Positions 1 through 11,639 of a DNA stretch of 64,000 nt are shown here, piece after piece. This stretch comes from Symsagittifera roscoffensis (Eukaryota > Xenacoelomorpha > Acoela > Convolutidae): NCBI RefSeq assembly GCF_963678635.1, contig NC_087065.1:69320956-69384955 (forward strand). Reading direction: 5' to 3'. Under the pieces are notes generated by a model. It did no database searches. It saw only the letters and a program-made list of their open reading frames with translations, and had not been told where the DNA came from. Positions within the stretch are counted from its first letter, which is position 1, and each line of letters begins with the position of its first letter. Position numbers and translations under genes: made by a program.

Positions 1-1770
1 TTTTTCTAATGTACGAACATGGAAACTTTTTAGTGATCGAATCAACTTTATGCACTTTACTGGAAGTTTCTCTCTGAGAACCTCCATTCTATCTCGGATA
101 AAAAAAATTAGGAGCCTTGTTTAGAGCCTCCCAGGGTTATCACTGCGTCTTACTTCTCTATAGATAGATACCAAGTAAAAAACTTTTAAAATGAGAAAAG
201 TAATTAGTCCGATCTGAGGTCTATCCATATTTGTGCAACAATTTCACTTAAAAATGAATACAGTTCCGGAACTCTCAGAATTTTGTTTCGTTGATGCTCA
301 AATCCTTAATTTTGAACCCAATTTGGAGCCGATTAATGGAAAATCTTCATATCTCGAAACAAAAACTCAATAACCTTATTTGGACCTCATTCCAGGCGGG
401 TTATATCTGCGCCTTGCTTCCCTATTGATAGATATCAACTAAAAAGGTGAAAAAGAGAACAATTAGCCTTGAATGTTGTGTAGAAATAAGGGAATTTTTG
501 CTTGCCCATTTAGATTGAGCGCTACGTTTGCTAAGTGCGTCTATTTATATTGTTCTTGCAACGACTGCCTTTAACAAATTGATGTAAATCCGGATGTTCT
601 AGAGTTTTTGTCTCGTTGATGACAAAATGCCTGATTTTGAACCAAAATCGGAGCCAATAAACAAATTTCTATTTATTGCATATGAAAAATTTTCAGTGGT
701 CGAAACTTTTTTGATGCATTTTCTTGGTTGCTTTTTGTTCTTCGAGAATTTCTGTTTGACAACACCATTTTTCACTGGAGGTTATAAGCAGGGCAACCAC
801 AAAATTGACTTTAAAACGTCAGTTATAGCGCTATCGAATTGACCTTAAAATGACCCTAAATTGACTTTAAAATTGACCTTAAACCTTCAAAATATGACCA
901 AAAAACATATTCATGTAGAAATATCGAATTCAACTGGAATCTGATACACATCCCACATAGTTCACATCGGGAGTAATAAGATTTCCGATTATCAAAGAAG
1001 CTTCGAACGAGGCATGTCGCAATCGTAAATGGTCAAATACGTTGCTTACTGGCACACGTATTTCTCAGAAATGTAGGTATTAGCTAGACAATTTCTGAGA
1101 AAGACCAAAAGTTGACTTTATACATACGAGAAACAGCATTTATAGCAGTTTGGTGAAATTTCAAACAGCAATGTTAATTTGGTGAAATTGACAAAACTGA
1201 CAGAATAGCAGTAATAGCAGTTATGGTTGCCCTAGTTATAAGGTGAGCAGGTGAAAAGTGAGTCTATAATCAAAAATCAACTCAATAGAGACACCTGAAG
1301 TCAACCTGCTTGTATATACAATTAAAAAACCTCATTTTATTGCTCAACTCAAAACACATTCAGATTTCATGTTGATTCCTCAGCTCAAAATTCGTTTATA
1401 TGCATTTAGATTGCTATAAAGCTCTTAAGAAAAGCAATTATTATTATTTTTTCAATTGTGATTACTAGGAAAAGTAGTTAGCCAATTTTTTTTTGCATGT
1501 TTGTGGTCGTCAACAATCTTACCCGGTTCTCCATTTTCAAATCAGTCTGTTTTTAGAGCAGTATGCTGAGTGGGCTTCATTTGGTAGCAATAAAACAAAA
1601 TTTACACAGTGGCAAAAGACCTGTCTGCAACCATGTTGAGCTTACATGTAATCTCTGTCTGTATTCGTCGTTGATTTTTGCCCTTTGAAAATTTGTCAGT
1701 GCTCTGGGTTCATTGAAAATAAGGCAAATAACTTTATCTCCCGAAAGATAAAGTAAATTTGTTGGCATTA
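1..1770. repeat. Intergenic DNA with a decayed direct repeat (about 20-725)
   Basis: I see no convincing coding exon here. The first 725 bases hold a degenerate direct duplication. The stretch near 281-335 (tttcgttgatg, ttttgaaccca, ggagccgatta) recurs at 606-658 (tctcgttgatg, ttttgaacca, ggagccaata). The stretch 123-183 (cctcccagg, atagatagatacca) recurs at 383-448 (cctcattccagg, gatagatatcaa). The spacings differ (about 325 and 260 bp), so one copy has gained or lost sequence near 470-540. Around 830-890 a short motif, attgacctta or attgacttta, repeats several times. The 71-codon open frame at 627-842 has no ATG-anchored family resemblance and lies within the duplicated DNA. Confidence 0.5.
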
Positions 1771-1771
1771 G

Positions 1772-1780
1772 TATAAAATA
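1772..1780 (+). promoter_or_regulatory. TATA-like box upstream of the MYND gene
   Basis: The sequence tataaaata lies 39 bases before the ATG at 1819. A start site about 30 bases downstream would give a 5' leader of only some 15-20 bases. The match and spacing are good, but AT-rich DNA makes chance matches common. Confidence 0.4.
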
Positions 1781-1818
1781 TAGTTTTCTCGATCACCAAA
1801 CATAAGTTGAGTTTAATT

Positions 1819-4800
1819 ATGAATTGCAAAGTATGCAGTAAAGCAGATGCTAGAAGATGCTTAGGCTGCAAAAAGGTCAGCTACTGCTCAAAGGTATGTA
1901 CATTCAGTTCACATTTAAATTGTACTAATTTGTAATAATGTTAGCTGGGGCCCAAAATGAGTCTCTGAACAAAATTTTTGGGTATCTCATTTAACGTTGG
2001 GAGAGAAAGTTTGTACTTTCTTTGGATTTGCAATTTCGAAGTTACAAAAATTATGTACATTTTCACAAAAAGAGCCAACTATCATATACTTGTACTCAAT
2101 AGCGGATTTAAGGAGGGGTTGGTTGCCTTCTAACGGGGATTCGACCCCCTCCCTCACCATCCAAACGTCGACCCTTTGGTACTATTTTCCGACGTCCATT
2201 TTTAGCGGACGACGCTTAAATATACTAATTTTGAGGCTAGAGCGAGCCTAAAAACGGTGTTTTTGGTCAAAATCTTCAAAAAAAGGCTTAAAAACTTCAT
2301 CAGCTAAAATGTGACCGTTTGATTCAATTTGCTGAAAGACTTTCAAAGAGGCCGTAGAATAATATGCCAAATAAACCAAATATAAGCAAATTTTTAAGCA
2401 TTGAGCTTCATTTTTTGTATGTAAATTTGCTGAAAAAAGAAAGATTATCAAAATGTTATTCTATCAAAAACGGAAGTTAGTACTCTCATAAATTAACCCA
2501 TTTGATATATGTTAACAACATATTTCAGGTCAATTTAAATTAGTACCAACAAATAATATATATTTTTTGCAACAATTTGGGCTTTTTTTTCTAAAGCAAT
2601 AATCTAGTTCTAACTTTTCAAAACTTTAAAATCGAATCTAGATAACAGCAAAAGTTTTACAGCATAAACAATACCCGACCATTATGTTTTTGCCTTATTG
2701 TCTTGCTGCATTATTAAAAGTTTTATTTGTTGCTCAAATTTTTCATTGTCGTGGTTATGCTTTTCAGGGGATAATGTTGTTAAATGAATATGGTTTGGTT
2801 GTTTTCTATCGTTTTTGATTTTTTCCTTTTCTAAAATGATTTTTGGAGTTTTCGAGTTGAATATTATTTGAATAGGAATTAAAAGCAAAAAATTCCAATT
2901 TAAAAGTTCTTGTTTTAGTTATCATCATGTTTGCTGAACTGCTTTTTTGTGAGGTATTTTTGAACATTGTATTTAAGTATATCGTTCCAGAATATTTCAA
3001 GCAAAAACACGATGGTAATTAAAACAAGTTTTCCTTGAAATCGTTGTTTAAAATTGAAAACTAAGTCCACGACCGAAACTGAGTGGCAAAATAGAATTTT
3101 CAAGGCGATATTCTTTTTCTACAAACAAAATATGCTTGTCATTTCAGTTTTAATTAAAAAAAAAACAATCATAATAGATAGATTGAAAAAAAAAAAACAA
3201 TCATAATAGATAGGCATTTACAGTTTTTGACTTTCTCGGATTGGAAAATATTTTATCTTTTAAATATATTATTTGAAATACCATCAAAAAATAAGCATAT
3301 TTTTTTCAGGAATGCCAAACCAAGGACTGGACAGCTCATAAATCCACATGCAGAAGATCAGACCAGTCTTCATCAAGCCAATCACAAAGCCAATCAGCAG
3401 ATATTCTGATTCCGGACTATTCGATTGAATACTATAAACTATGTCCCGAAGAAAGCGTCAATAATGCCGAACGATTTAAACAGTACAGAAACTATTGTCT
3501 AGAGATAATCAGAAGAATCGAGGATGGAGGGGACGCATTTACACAAGATGACTTCGACGAATCTCGATTTGCTCAGCGCTGGGGAAACGATCCTTCTGCC
3601 TCTGATTTTGTCAGCCGCGAAGATATAAAAATTGGAGATATTTTGGCCACAGATGCTAGACCTTACGTGACCTTACATCAGCAAATGTTGCGAAACACGC
3701 CAAGTGTTAACTACCCTTTGTTTGTAGGCACAAACTCTGTTTTCTTCGGATTTGTTGACCTTTGCTCTTTACTGTGGGCAGAGGTTAGATTCTTCATTCC
3801 AAGCAAACCAGCCGTCATTTATGGATTCGATGCTTCTGAAGTATCAGTTGCTAGAAGTACTCTCATCTATGAAATGATGAAAACTGTTGGTTGGAAGAAA
3901 GTTAGAGACGAAACAATACTGCAGGTTTGGTTTTCTTCTTGCTGGGACGAAGCAACAAAAGAAGATTTTGAGGATTTCATTCAAAATGAAGTTCCTCACA
4001 TTCAAAATAATCTTCTTCAAAAGTACGCCGCAATTTGGACGCGTAAGAAAAACATGAGTGTGGAAGATGCTAAGGAGAGTTTCTCGTGCAATCTGCAAGA
4101 AGCTAATTTTATGGCGCTTAACAATTTAGAAATCAAAGCAGACAGAGTTTGGTATGCTAATTATCTGTTCACGGGTTGTTTGTTCCTAGAAGACGAAGCA
4201 GTTTGTGGAAACTGTACCATGTTCCCAGATCAACACGACGATTGGATTCGAACAAATTTCGAAAATTTTTTTAATACGGTGGATATTCACATATTCGTTA
4301 AAAAATTAGAAAACAAAAAAAGCTATCTTTTGCCCCTTTATCTAATGATTCGGCTAACCACAGCCTCGCAGTTTAACCGAATACGTGATTTAATTCAGCT
4401 TAGGACAATTCAATGCCACTTTTTTGTGAAAAAAGTGGACCCTAAAGACTCGGAATTTGCCGCTTCTATTGAGGAACTGGAGCCTTCTGTTATAGACTGG
4501 AGTAATTTGCCAGACTACTGGAACAGAAATGCCTTCACTAATTTCGCAAGACAATGCTCTTCTGCCAAAACATCCCATCGATTTCACACTATGAATTGGA
4601 TGCGAAGAGTGTACGGTGCATCGTACTATGACTTTAAAGACAAACGTCGCATGTTAGAAAAAAAATACTCGGCGTACAGAAAACAAGTTCAGACCTCTGT
4701 TTGCGAAGAAAAATATCCTCTGGGTTTCTTACAAGGGTGGGTTCGAGTTCCTCTGTTCGATTTCCCTACCAACCAGTTCACTGAGTACTCCGTAGTCAAT

Positions 4801-5028
4801 CACGGAAACGAATACTTGAAATGGTTATTAACCGAGGAAAACGGAAATGTACTGAAGTATGAACAGCAAGAAAGGTGGATGCAAGTTTTCTTGCATAATA
4901 CAGGCACATTGTTCTGTGATTTTACATTCGGGTCTGCTGCCCGTTATTCGGCGGAAGAATTGAGTTCTGGATTAAACGATTATCAGTGTCACCAGATGGC
5001 GCTTGTGCAAGCCCTTTGGGAAGCTTGA
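1819..5028 (+). CDS. MYND-type zinc-finger protein, two exons, 597 aa
   Basis: Exon 1 is 1819-1893 and exon 2 is 3310-5028. The intron 1894-3309 starts GTATGT, ends TTTTTTCAG and is phase 0. The join completes a textbook MYND finger: ligands C3, C6, C14, C17 and C23 come from exon 1, and C27, H35 and C39 from exon 2 (C-x2-C-x7-C-x2-C-x5-C-x3-C-x7-H-x3-C). Only the spliced product has all eight ligands, which strongly supports the intron. MYND fingers normally bind proline-rich peptides of partner proteins. A short Ser/Gln-rich linker (about residues 42-55) follows, then a long globular region without low complexity. I do not recognise an enzyme motif in it, and there is no SET-domain signature, so it is not obviously a SMYD methyltransferase. 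The open frame from 3643 begins at TTG and is only the 3' part of exon 2. Confidence 0.85.
1894..3309 (+). other. Intron of the MYND gene, with a GC-richer insert
   Basis: The 1416-bp intron is AT-rich except for about 2100-2250. That stretch has a G-run followed by a C-run (ggaggggttgg, gaccccctccctc) and a gacgtcca/ggacgacg motif. It may be a small inserted repeat. At 3156-3215 a segment of about 30 bases (poly-A, then caatcataatagatag) is duplicated in tandem. No exon is visible inside. Confidence 0.6.
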
Positions 5029-5290
5029 TTTTTTTTACATGGGCCTATAATATGATGCAGAAATACAGAAGAATACAATACGCTTTTTATTTCAATTAAT
5101 TTATTTTGTCGAAGTAGGTTATTATTAAATAGTGCTATAAGCTTAGATAACTTAATTTTTTTTACATAGTTACCTATTTGTACATTTATAACTATAAAAA
5201 ATCGAATCATTCAGTTTGCATACTATGAAGTGCCCAAGTGTCAGTATGCATCTGTGTCAGTGCAGTATACGATTGGATTTCATTTATGCG

Positions 5291-5296
5291 AATAAA
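5291..5296 (+). terminator. Polyadenylation signal (AATAAA) for the MYND gene
   Basis: A canonical AATAAA lies 263 bases after the TGA stop at 5026-5028, and GT-rich sequence (ggggttac, tttatg) follows. It is the first canonical signal downstream of the stop that I found. Confidence 0.5.
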
Positions 5297-5979
5297 GCCA
5301 ACCCAAAGTATTTGGGGTTACTTTTATGATTTATGAATTTCGTAAAAACATCAATTTTTCGAGAGTCGCACACGTTCAGTCTTAACTTGAACCCCTATCT
5401 ATAAACAGTCAACTTCTCAAAAGCTCGTAACAACATTCAATTTAAGGCGCAAATTTCATTAAGTTCTAGGAACAACAAAAATTATAGAAATTTCGGTGTC
5501 GAACACTAATTCTTGATAATGAACTGCCAACCTTAAGCAAGATTCTAGAAATTCGCATCTATGTTATATTGAAAAAAACAAAAAAAAAGCCCAAAAAGTT
5601 TTTCAATGTTTTTATGCTATATTGATATTATCTTACTTTATTATAAAATAAGATAATTATCTCAAAATTTCATAAATTGAAAACTTTGGAAGTCTCAATT
5701 TTTCACAATTGAGTCTAAACCGTATGTAGTGTATAAAACAGGCACCTATAAGATAGAAGCAAGAAAACGTAAAAACTGAGTGATCAGTTTCATGGACTAA
5801 TTAATTTCTATACAGTTTAAAAACATCCATATATCAAAATTATAGACTGAACAAATTAAAGCCCGTACTTATAAGTATTTACATAATTTCAACTTTATTT
5901 CTTTCAATTAACTTTACATGAAGCTGAAAATGGATCGTAAATTAAAAATTAATAATTTTTCGAGCTTTAAAATTTCTTT

Positions 5980-6400
5980 TTTTTTGATCTCACCACTCAA
6001 AGAGTGGAAACGAACTTTAAATGCGGCCAATTCAAACTACCTCCAAGAAAACTCGTAGGGATCAAAAGAGGCGTCATATTAAAGCCCTTTTGATCGCGAT
6101 TCGGATTCTAAAAAAACTTGAATAATATCTGTGTCGAGAAAAACAGGTCTAAATATTTTCGGTTTTCAGACTAGCGTAACCACAACTTGATAAGAAAGTC
6201 ACAAATTGTAACCTCAATGTAATTAAAGCATAAGCCTTTTTTTTACCATTTTAGTACTAATTCATTTGTCGTTTCTAGAAAAACAATAAAGAAAATTTCA
6301 ATTTTGCAGTTTATTGTCATTTTAGATTTTTTTGGTCGAAATATTTGTGCTAATTGCACAGCAACCGGCTATCCTTGTTTTCAAAGGATATAAAAGATAT
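5980..6400 (-). repeat. Inverted copy of a dispersed repeat family
   Basis: Read on the minus strand, this segment contains in order a tgtgcaattagcaca hairpin-like motif (6340-6365), gtttttctcgacac (about 6133-6150) and aaagggctttaatatgac (about 6073-6095). The same landmarks occur in the same order in the direct copies at 7105-7680 and 7680-8265. Overall identity looks low, so it is an old copy. I see no transposase-like coding frame. Confidence 0.5.
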
Positions 6401-6489
6401 TTCAAAAATTTATATTATTTCTTAAACGAAAATTTGTTAGAAATCTTTTTACATAAAACTAAAACATTCATTTAAATTAACAAAGAGGC

Positions 6490-6560
6490 AAAGCGGAACT
6501 TTGCACCACTTGTAATGCAACGCAAGCGTAGCATTGCAAGCTAGTAAAAAAGAAATTAGA
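6490..6560. repeat. Short dispersed repeat with a palindromic head and gcaagctagt tail
   Basis: The segment has a palindromic part (caaagcggaactttg) followed by gcaagcgtagcattgcaagctagtaaaaaagaaa. Related copies are at 12130-12210 (aagcggagcttcgcacc, then ataagctagtgaaaaa) and, in part, at 8930-8960 (attgcaagctagcaaagag) and 10050-10085 (gcgaagcttcgcttcgc). It is probably a small non-autonomous element or the end of a larger one. Confidence 0.4.
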
Positions 6561-7094
6561 TGATAATCGCTAATTCGAAAACTACACAAGTAAACAGAAA
6601 AAAATTAGGATTCATTTTTTAAAAATCTCAACTTGTAAAAAATCTAAAAGTTTAGAATAAAGTAGATGTCCTTAAAGCTTTGAATTACTAAAAAAAAATT
6701 AAGATTGACGCTTTTTTGATTAAATTAACCCAATTTGACAAAACTGGATCAATAAGTGGAGTATGCAACCTTTTAACAAAGATGAACTGAACATACGCAG
6801 AAATCACAAGTCAAACCACTGATACTGAACAAATTTTAGAACTTTTCCTGAACAAATACAAAAACAAATTTAAAAAAATGAAAAAATCAACTTCGAAAAA
6901 AAGAGAAACCAGCCACCAGCATTTATTAAGCTTTAAGTAACATTTATTGAGTGGGCACTAAGCCTCCCAACAAAAAAAATACCACTAGAAATTGAACATG
7001 TTACAACATAATTATCCTGAATTGTCAAAAAATAAAGGTTTGCCCTTCAAACGACAAAAAATTGGTTGAAAAAGCTTATAAAATATAACCCGCA

Positions 7095-8265
7095 ACCATT
7101 ATAAACCAGGCTAGCCAGTTACTGTGCAAGTAGCACAGAATGTTCTGACCATAGTCTGAAAAAATGCACAAAAGTTTTTTTCAAATTATGTCGTGACTTC
7201 CTTGAAAAGATCTGAATAAAGACAACTAGAAATTCGAGAGTAGGACATTTATGGTTAAATCGGGAAATCGGGCAAGTTTTTGAAGAACTTTTTTTGTGAA
7301 GTTCTGATTCCCAAAATGGCGTTAAAAACTCAAAAAACTATTTTTATTCGAGTAAATTAAAATTAGGCATAAGTTATTTCAAACGGTTGAAATTAAGCAT
7401 AAATAAGCCTGCTCGCTCGTTTTACTGGCTCAAAAGAAGAAACATAATCAAAAACTTCAAACAAGTTTTTCTCGACACAGGCAAAATGTTAATGTGGTTC
7501 GAATCACGACAGAAAGGGCTTCAATATGATATATCACTCAACCCAGTCCGATGATTATTTGAGGTACCTGCTTTTGTGTCGAAAACAAAAATAAAAGAGA
7601 AAACTGAAACACACCCGAATACAAACTTCCTCCCCTTTTTTCAAAAGTCGGAACAATAAGAAAATAAAACAAGGATAACCGGTTACTGTGCAAGTAGCAC
7701 AGAATGTTCCGAGCAGTCTTTAAAATTACAACAAAAATTATTTTTTTCAATTAGTGTCGTTTTTTCGGCTTGGTGTGATAAAACAATCTGAGCGAAAAAG
7801 TAGAGCTGCAGCATTTTCGTCAGTCATGTAAAATATGCAAATTGGAAAACAATTTTTGAAGACAAATAACAAAAGTAGAAAAAAAATTTTTAATTATTTT
7901 TTTAATTATTTACCAAAATTCTGAAGTTTTTGATTCTTAAGATGAAGCTGAAAATACCAAAAACTAACTTCAGTTGAGTAAAACTAAATTTTCGAGGCTT
8001 AAATTAGGCAAAAATAGGCTAATGTAAGCCTGCTCACTCGCTCGAAATTAGACTAAAAATTTCAAACCGGTTTTTCTCGACACCGGGAAATTTTTTAATG
8101 AGGTTCGAAACACGAATGAAAGGGCTTTAAAATGATATATCACTCAACCTTGTCCGATGATTACTTATGGTAGCTGCTTTTGCGTGGAAAACAAAAAGAA
8201 GAAAAAACTAAAACACACTCAAATACAAAGCTCCCTACCCATTTTCAATGGACGGAACAAAAAAA
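7095..8265 (+). repeat. Two tandem direct copies of a dispersed repeat of about 580 bp
   Basis: Landmarks recur in order. A hairpin-forming ctgtgcaagtagcacag followed by aatgttc is at 7121 and 7686. The motif taagcctgctc..ctcg is near 7407 and 8026. The motif gtttttctcgacac is at 7466 and 8069. The motif gatatatcactcaacc..gtccgatgatta is near 7528 and 8130, and an acacac..aatacaaa segment is near 7605 and 8215. The first copy runs straight into the second. Both end in a gtcggaac or gacggaac motif near 7650 and 8255. No protein-coding frame spans either copy, which suggests a MITE-like or otherwise non-autonomous element. Confidence 0.6.
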
Positions 8266-8369
8266 ATTCCGAATTGAGAGTTGATAAATTTACGAAATAT
8301 CAAGACGTCTACAAGAATTGTTTAAATAGGAAGTTGAAAATTAGCCGGCAATAAGTCAGCAGAACGGTC

Positions 8370-8480
8370 AAGGTCCGAAGAACGGTACTCAAACCCCAAA
8401 CCTTAGGGTACAAAGGCAACCGGATTTACCTCTAGAACAAATGGCCTAGAGCCTGGATCTGGATGGTCTTAGCGTTTTGA
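8370..8480. repeat. Repeat fragment, copy 1 (partner at 9225-9290)
   Basis: The string taGGgtacaaaggcaacc followed by tacctctag (about 8404-8435) recurs as taggatacaaaggcaact and tgcctctagg at about 9250-9282. In both places it is preceded by a cggtc- or ccgatg-type GC-richer stretch. It is a short diverged dispersed repeat of unknown class. Confidence 0.4.
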
Positions 8481-9224
8481 AAACCAGGCTAATATATAAT
8501 AGGAATCTGCACCACCAAACCAAGAACAAAGTAAAAATCATACTACTTTCCGGTCTGAGTTAAAATCGAGGTTTTTATCAACCAAAAAAATCAATACCCA
8601 ATGCAAGAAGATGAGCACAAAGGGAAGAACCATTTGATGGTAGATGAAAATGCTTTAGTGGAATGGGCGAACATTGTCTACATTCAGATAGAAAAGGCTA
8701 AATGAATTCACATAGACCGAGCGAGATGATGAGCACCAAGGGAAGAACCGACTGATGCATGATTTAAAATGCTATAGCGGAATGGGCGAATATCGCCATA
8801 TTCAGTTGTAAAAGTGTCAATTAACTCAAGTAGACGGTAAAAAATACTTTATTGAAAAAATTGTAACTTTTGAGTTTCAAAGAACCGTTGATATCCCAGC
8901 TCTTCGATTAGTAAGCTTTTTGAATTTTAAGCGCCATATTGCAAGCTAGCAAAGAGAAAACGAGACGGAAAAAACAAAACCGAAAAATATTTCAGAACAG
9001 TCGAAAAACACAACCACCAGTATTGAATGAGCTTTAAGCATTTACCGAGCGCCTACTATGCCGACAACAAGTGGGTAGTCGCCCATTGAGCCAAATGCAG
9101 AAAAATGACATGAGAAAATGTTGTAATAATTTTTTGAGTAATTAAGTTTTTACCTTGCAACACAAACAAACTGAACTTTCACAAAAAAATAAACCATTTT
9201 TTGAAGTGATAAAATAATAAGGTA

Positions 9225-9290
9225 GCTAAGCCGATGAAGCCCAGATCGTAGGATACAAAGGCAACTGTGTTGCCTCTAGGTTAATTAAGA
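9225..9290. repeat. Repeat fragment, copy 2 (partner at 8370-8480)
   Basis: This is the second copy of the tacaaaggcaac/cctctagg motif. It is shorter than the first. Flanking DNA is AT-rich and shows no further similarity. Confidence 0.4.
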
Positions 9291-10155
9291 AGGGTATCGA
9301 AGTTGGTAAGGTAAACTTAAAAAGCAAACTCACAATTTCTTACAAATTTGCAAAAATAGTTGTTTACGGTAAAAAAAGGTCTATCTCCCGATTACACGAC
9401 ACTTGCTCTCGCAAGTGTTTTAAACTCTTTCACGATACAGCAAACCCAATCGGAGAAAATTGGATCGACGAGTAATAACTATATTTCACTGGAAAGTCTT
9501 CAAATTATGATCCACTTTCGAAACTTACAGTCAACCACGTTTTTGCGCGCTAATTGCACATTCGTTATCGGAGCGTAATTTCGTTCCATTTAGAAAATTA
9601 ATTTCAACTGAAGATTAAAAAATACATCAAACAGCGAAAAATCAAATTTAAGCGCAAACAATTCCTGAAAAACTAAACAAAACCACACGTCCTAAATAAG
9701 TGTTTTCAATTCATTAACTGACGTTTAGCAATTACTAGATTATCCAAGAAGTTTATTGTGCGTTCTTGCATTTCCGAAATGATACTTATGCTAAAACTAT
9801 GTATTTGTCTTTCTGCGGGTTCTTTTGTTGCGAGTTGTCATGTTGCGAATAATCGGGTTGACGTTGAAAATATTTCATTTTTATATTTACCAACATGATT
9901 CTGTTCAGGGCGATTTCATTGAAAATAAGAACATTTTACATCATTTAAGCTTTAATTAGTTAGTTCAAGAACTACCAATCCCCACAAAAATAAAAAAAAA
10001 AAGATGCCACAATCCTTAACTTTACTTGAGATAAATTGGAATTGAAACACAGATGCGAAGCTTCGCTTCGCAAACTCTAGCGAGAACACGTTAGAAAGCA
10101 GCTCTATAAAGTGCAATAAAAAAATTAGAAAAAAGCCTCGAATTAGTAAAAATTC

Positions 10156-10234
10156 GGCTACGCCTGAGATTCGAACCTGTGACCTAGAGATTGTGAGTCT
10201 ATCACGGACGCTTAATAGGTCCCAAGCACTAGCC
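10156..10234 (-). repeat. tRNA-like segment (degenerate tRNA gene or SINE head)
   Basis: On the minus strand this 79-base segment begins GGCTA and ends TAGCC, giving five pairs of an acceptor-like stem. It has an AAGCGTCCG stretch typical of tRNA D arms. An anticodon-like hairpin has loop CTCACAA (anticodon position CAC, which would read valine codons) and four of five stem pairs. The B-box is good: GGTTCGAATC. The T stem pairs poorly and the D arm is irregular, so a functional tRNA is unlikely. A tRNA-derived SINE or pseudo-tRNA fits better. A covariance-model scan would settle it. Confidence 0.55.
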
Positions 10235-10652
10235 ACAAATAAAGCAGAGAACAGATGCTATGCAATTTCCAATGCTATAGAAATTTCTAAATAAATAAAC
10301 ACTTTTAATAAACAATTTTATTTTCCAGTTAGCTTAGAAAAAAAGAAGGTTCGTAATAATACACTAAGCTGATCGCATATATAATCAACAAAATCTGAAC
10401 GCGAAAAATCAATTTTGAGCGTGAACAACTTTGACGGGAAAAAACACAACCTAAATAAGTGTCTTCACTTCGTTTAGTGTCACTTAATAACATAATGAAA
10501 AGTCTTCCAACTCCAATGAAGGTACGCTCTCGGCCTCAAACTACTAAAACATACAAAGAACTCAAAAATTAAATTACTGTGAAACTAACAAACCGCTATT
10601 TCAAAAATCAAATCACAATTATTAAAATTTGTTGTGTCAGTATTGCAACAGT

Positions 10653-11584
10653 TTACTTGCGGAAGCTATTAGTTCTTTGGAATAGCGGCGCAGAACTGAA
10701 CCCCAGTCCGTTATAAAACCTTTTAATGCCTTTAGAATTGGGTTTACTGCTATTTCGATTGAGTAGACTTCCCTTGACTTTTGAAAGTGGATTTCTAAAC
10801 TCTGGCGATTCGATCATGATGGTTTGCTCCATCAAAATATCATCATCATCGCTATGAACCGGAACGAAAGCTTTTTTCTTTATAGCACCTGCCTTAGAAG
10901 TTCCGGCTTTAAGATCCTGACTGCTGTTCTTAGACCCGGACGATGACCGCACACTTTGTTCATTCGCTATCTCTTCGATAAATGAGTTTTCTTTGCCTTC
11001 ATCTGCCGAAGATAAAATATCTGAAAGCCGGCTATGAGCGTTTTCATTCGCAGACTTTTTTAGGTCCTTTGACCTCAAATCAACGCTATGATCAAGAGTA
11101 TCGTCCAAACTATAAGTAATGGTATAAGTACTTGTTCATTTTTTTCAGAGAGATTTGACTCCATGTTAGTTACCTGGTTGCTTAGATACGAAATTGTCTG
11201 CTCTCTCGATGATTTTTCCTGTTCCATTTTAGTACTATAACTGGACAGCTCGGACTTCACTTTGGTCAATTCGCGTTTAAGCCTATCATTATCCTTTTTC
11301 AGTTCTGCGCTAGTTTTTGGAACTAATTCTACGTCATCACTGTGGCAATAAACTCGTGGAAGTGTTTCATTTAGCGCGTTTTCATCGAATTGTAAATATA
11401 TGGCATGTGATTGCGCTAGGCGTGAAGTCTTTCTACAATGAGGACATGTTCGACATTTATGCACTCTGAACCACTCTTCTATGCATGATGTGTGAAACAC
11501 GTGACCACATCCAGGATTGCTAAGATTGTCATCTGGCACTATTGTGCTGAGACATACAGGACAAGTTATGGGGATCACCGGCAT
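10653..11584 (-). CDS. TRAIP-like RING-finger E3 ubiquitin ligase (short form)
   Basis: The start is the ATG at 11584. It puts MP directly before the RING, as is usual in TRAIP proteins; the longer open frame upstream begins at TTG. The RING-H2 has ligands C8, C11, C26, H28, H31, C34, C47 and C50, with W38 and P48 at the usual E2-contact positions. A coiled coil follows (about residues 85-150). The tail, in a different frame (10653 to about 11108), is Ser/Lys-rich with an acidic SDDDD patch and ends GLGF..FRK before TAA. The frames must be joined by a short intron. CAA|GTACTT (ending 11131) or CAG|GTAACT (ending near 11173) to the acceptor TCAAAG| before D-L-K-K is phase-consistent and gives at most about 288 aa. 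Known TRAIP ligases act in replisome unloading and DNA-damage responses. This one is much shorter, with a reduced coiled coil. A frameshift or pseudogene is possible. Confidence 0.65.
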
Positions 11585-11639
11585 CTGCTGGTGATGGTTA
11601 TAACAAGCCCGCAAAAAAACTAACCAAGTCAAACTGATC

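Larger units (their letters stand above)
5029..10652. other. Intergenic region without recognisable genes
   Basis: About 5.6 kb separates the MYND gene from the converging RING gene. Open frames here are short and lack family signatures. The region holds copies of a dispersed repeat family (5980-8265), a smaller repeated motif near 8380-8480 and 9225-9290, palindromic gcgaagcttcgc-type motifs, and a tRNA-like segment at 10156-10234. Outside these I see only AT-rich DNA. Confidence 0.6.

Noticed and set aside
627-842. 71-codon plus-strand frame
   Set aside because: It lies in a decayed direct repeat, shows no domain or composition typical of the real exons, and has no splice context.
10156-10234. 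A functional tRNA-Val(CAC)
   Set aside because: The T stem hardly pairs and the D arm is irregular. A pseudo-tRNA or SINE is more likely.
11109-11130. A 22-base intron (GTACTTATAC to TTATAG) joining the two RING-gene blocks
   Set aside because: It has GT and AG ends but leaves the wrong frame after splicing and is shorter than introns elsewhere in the window.
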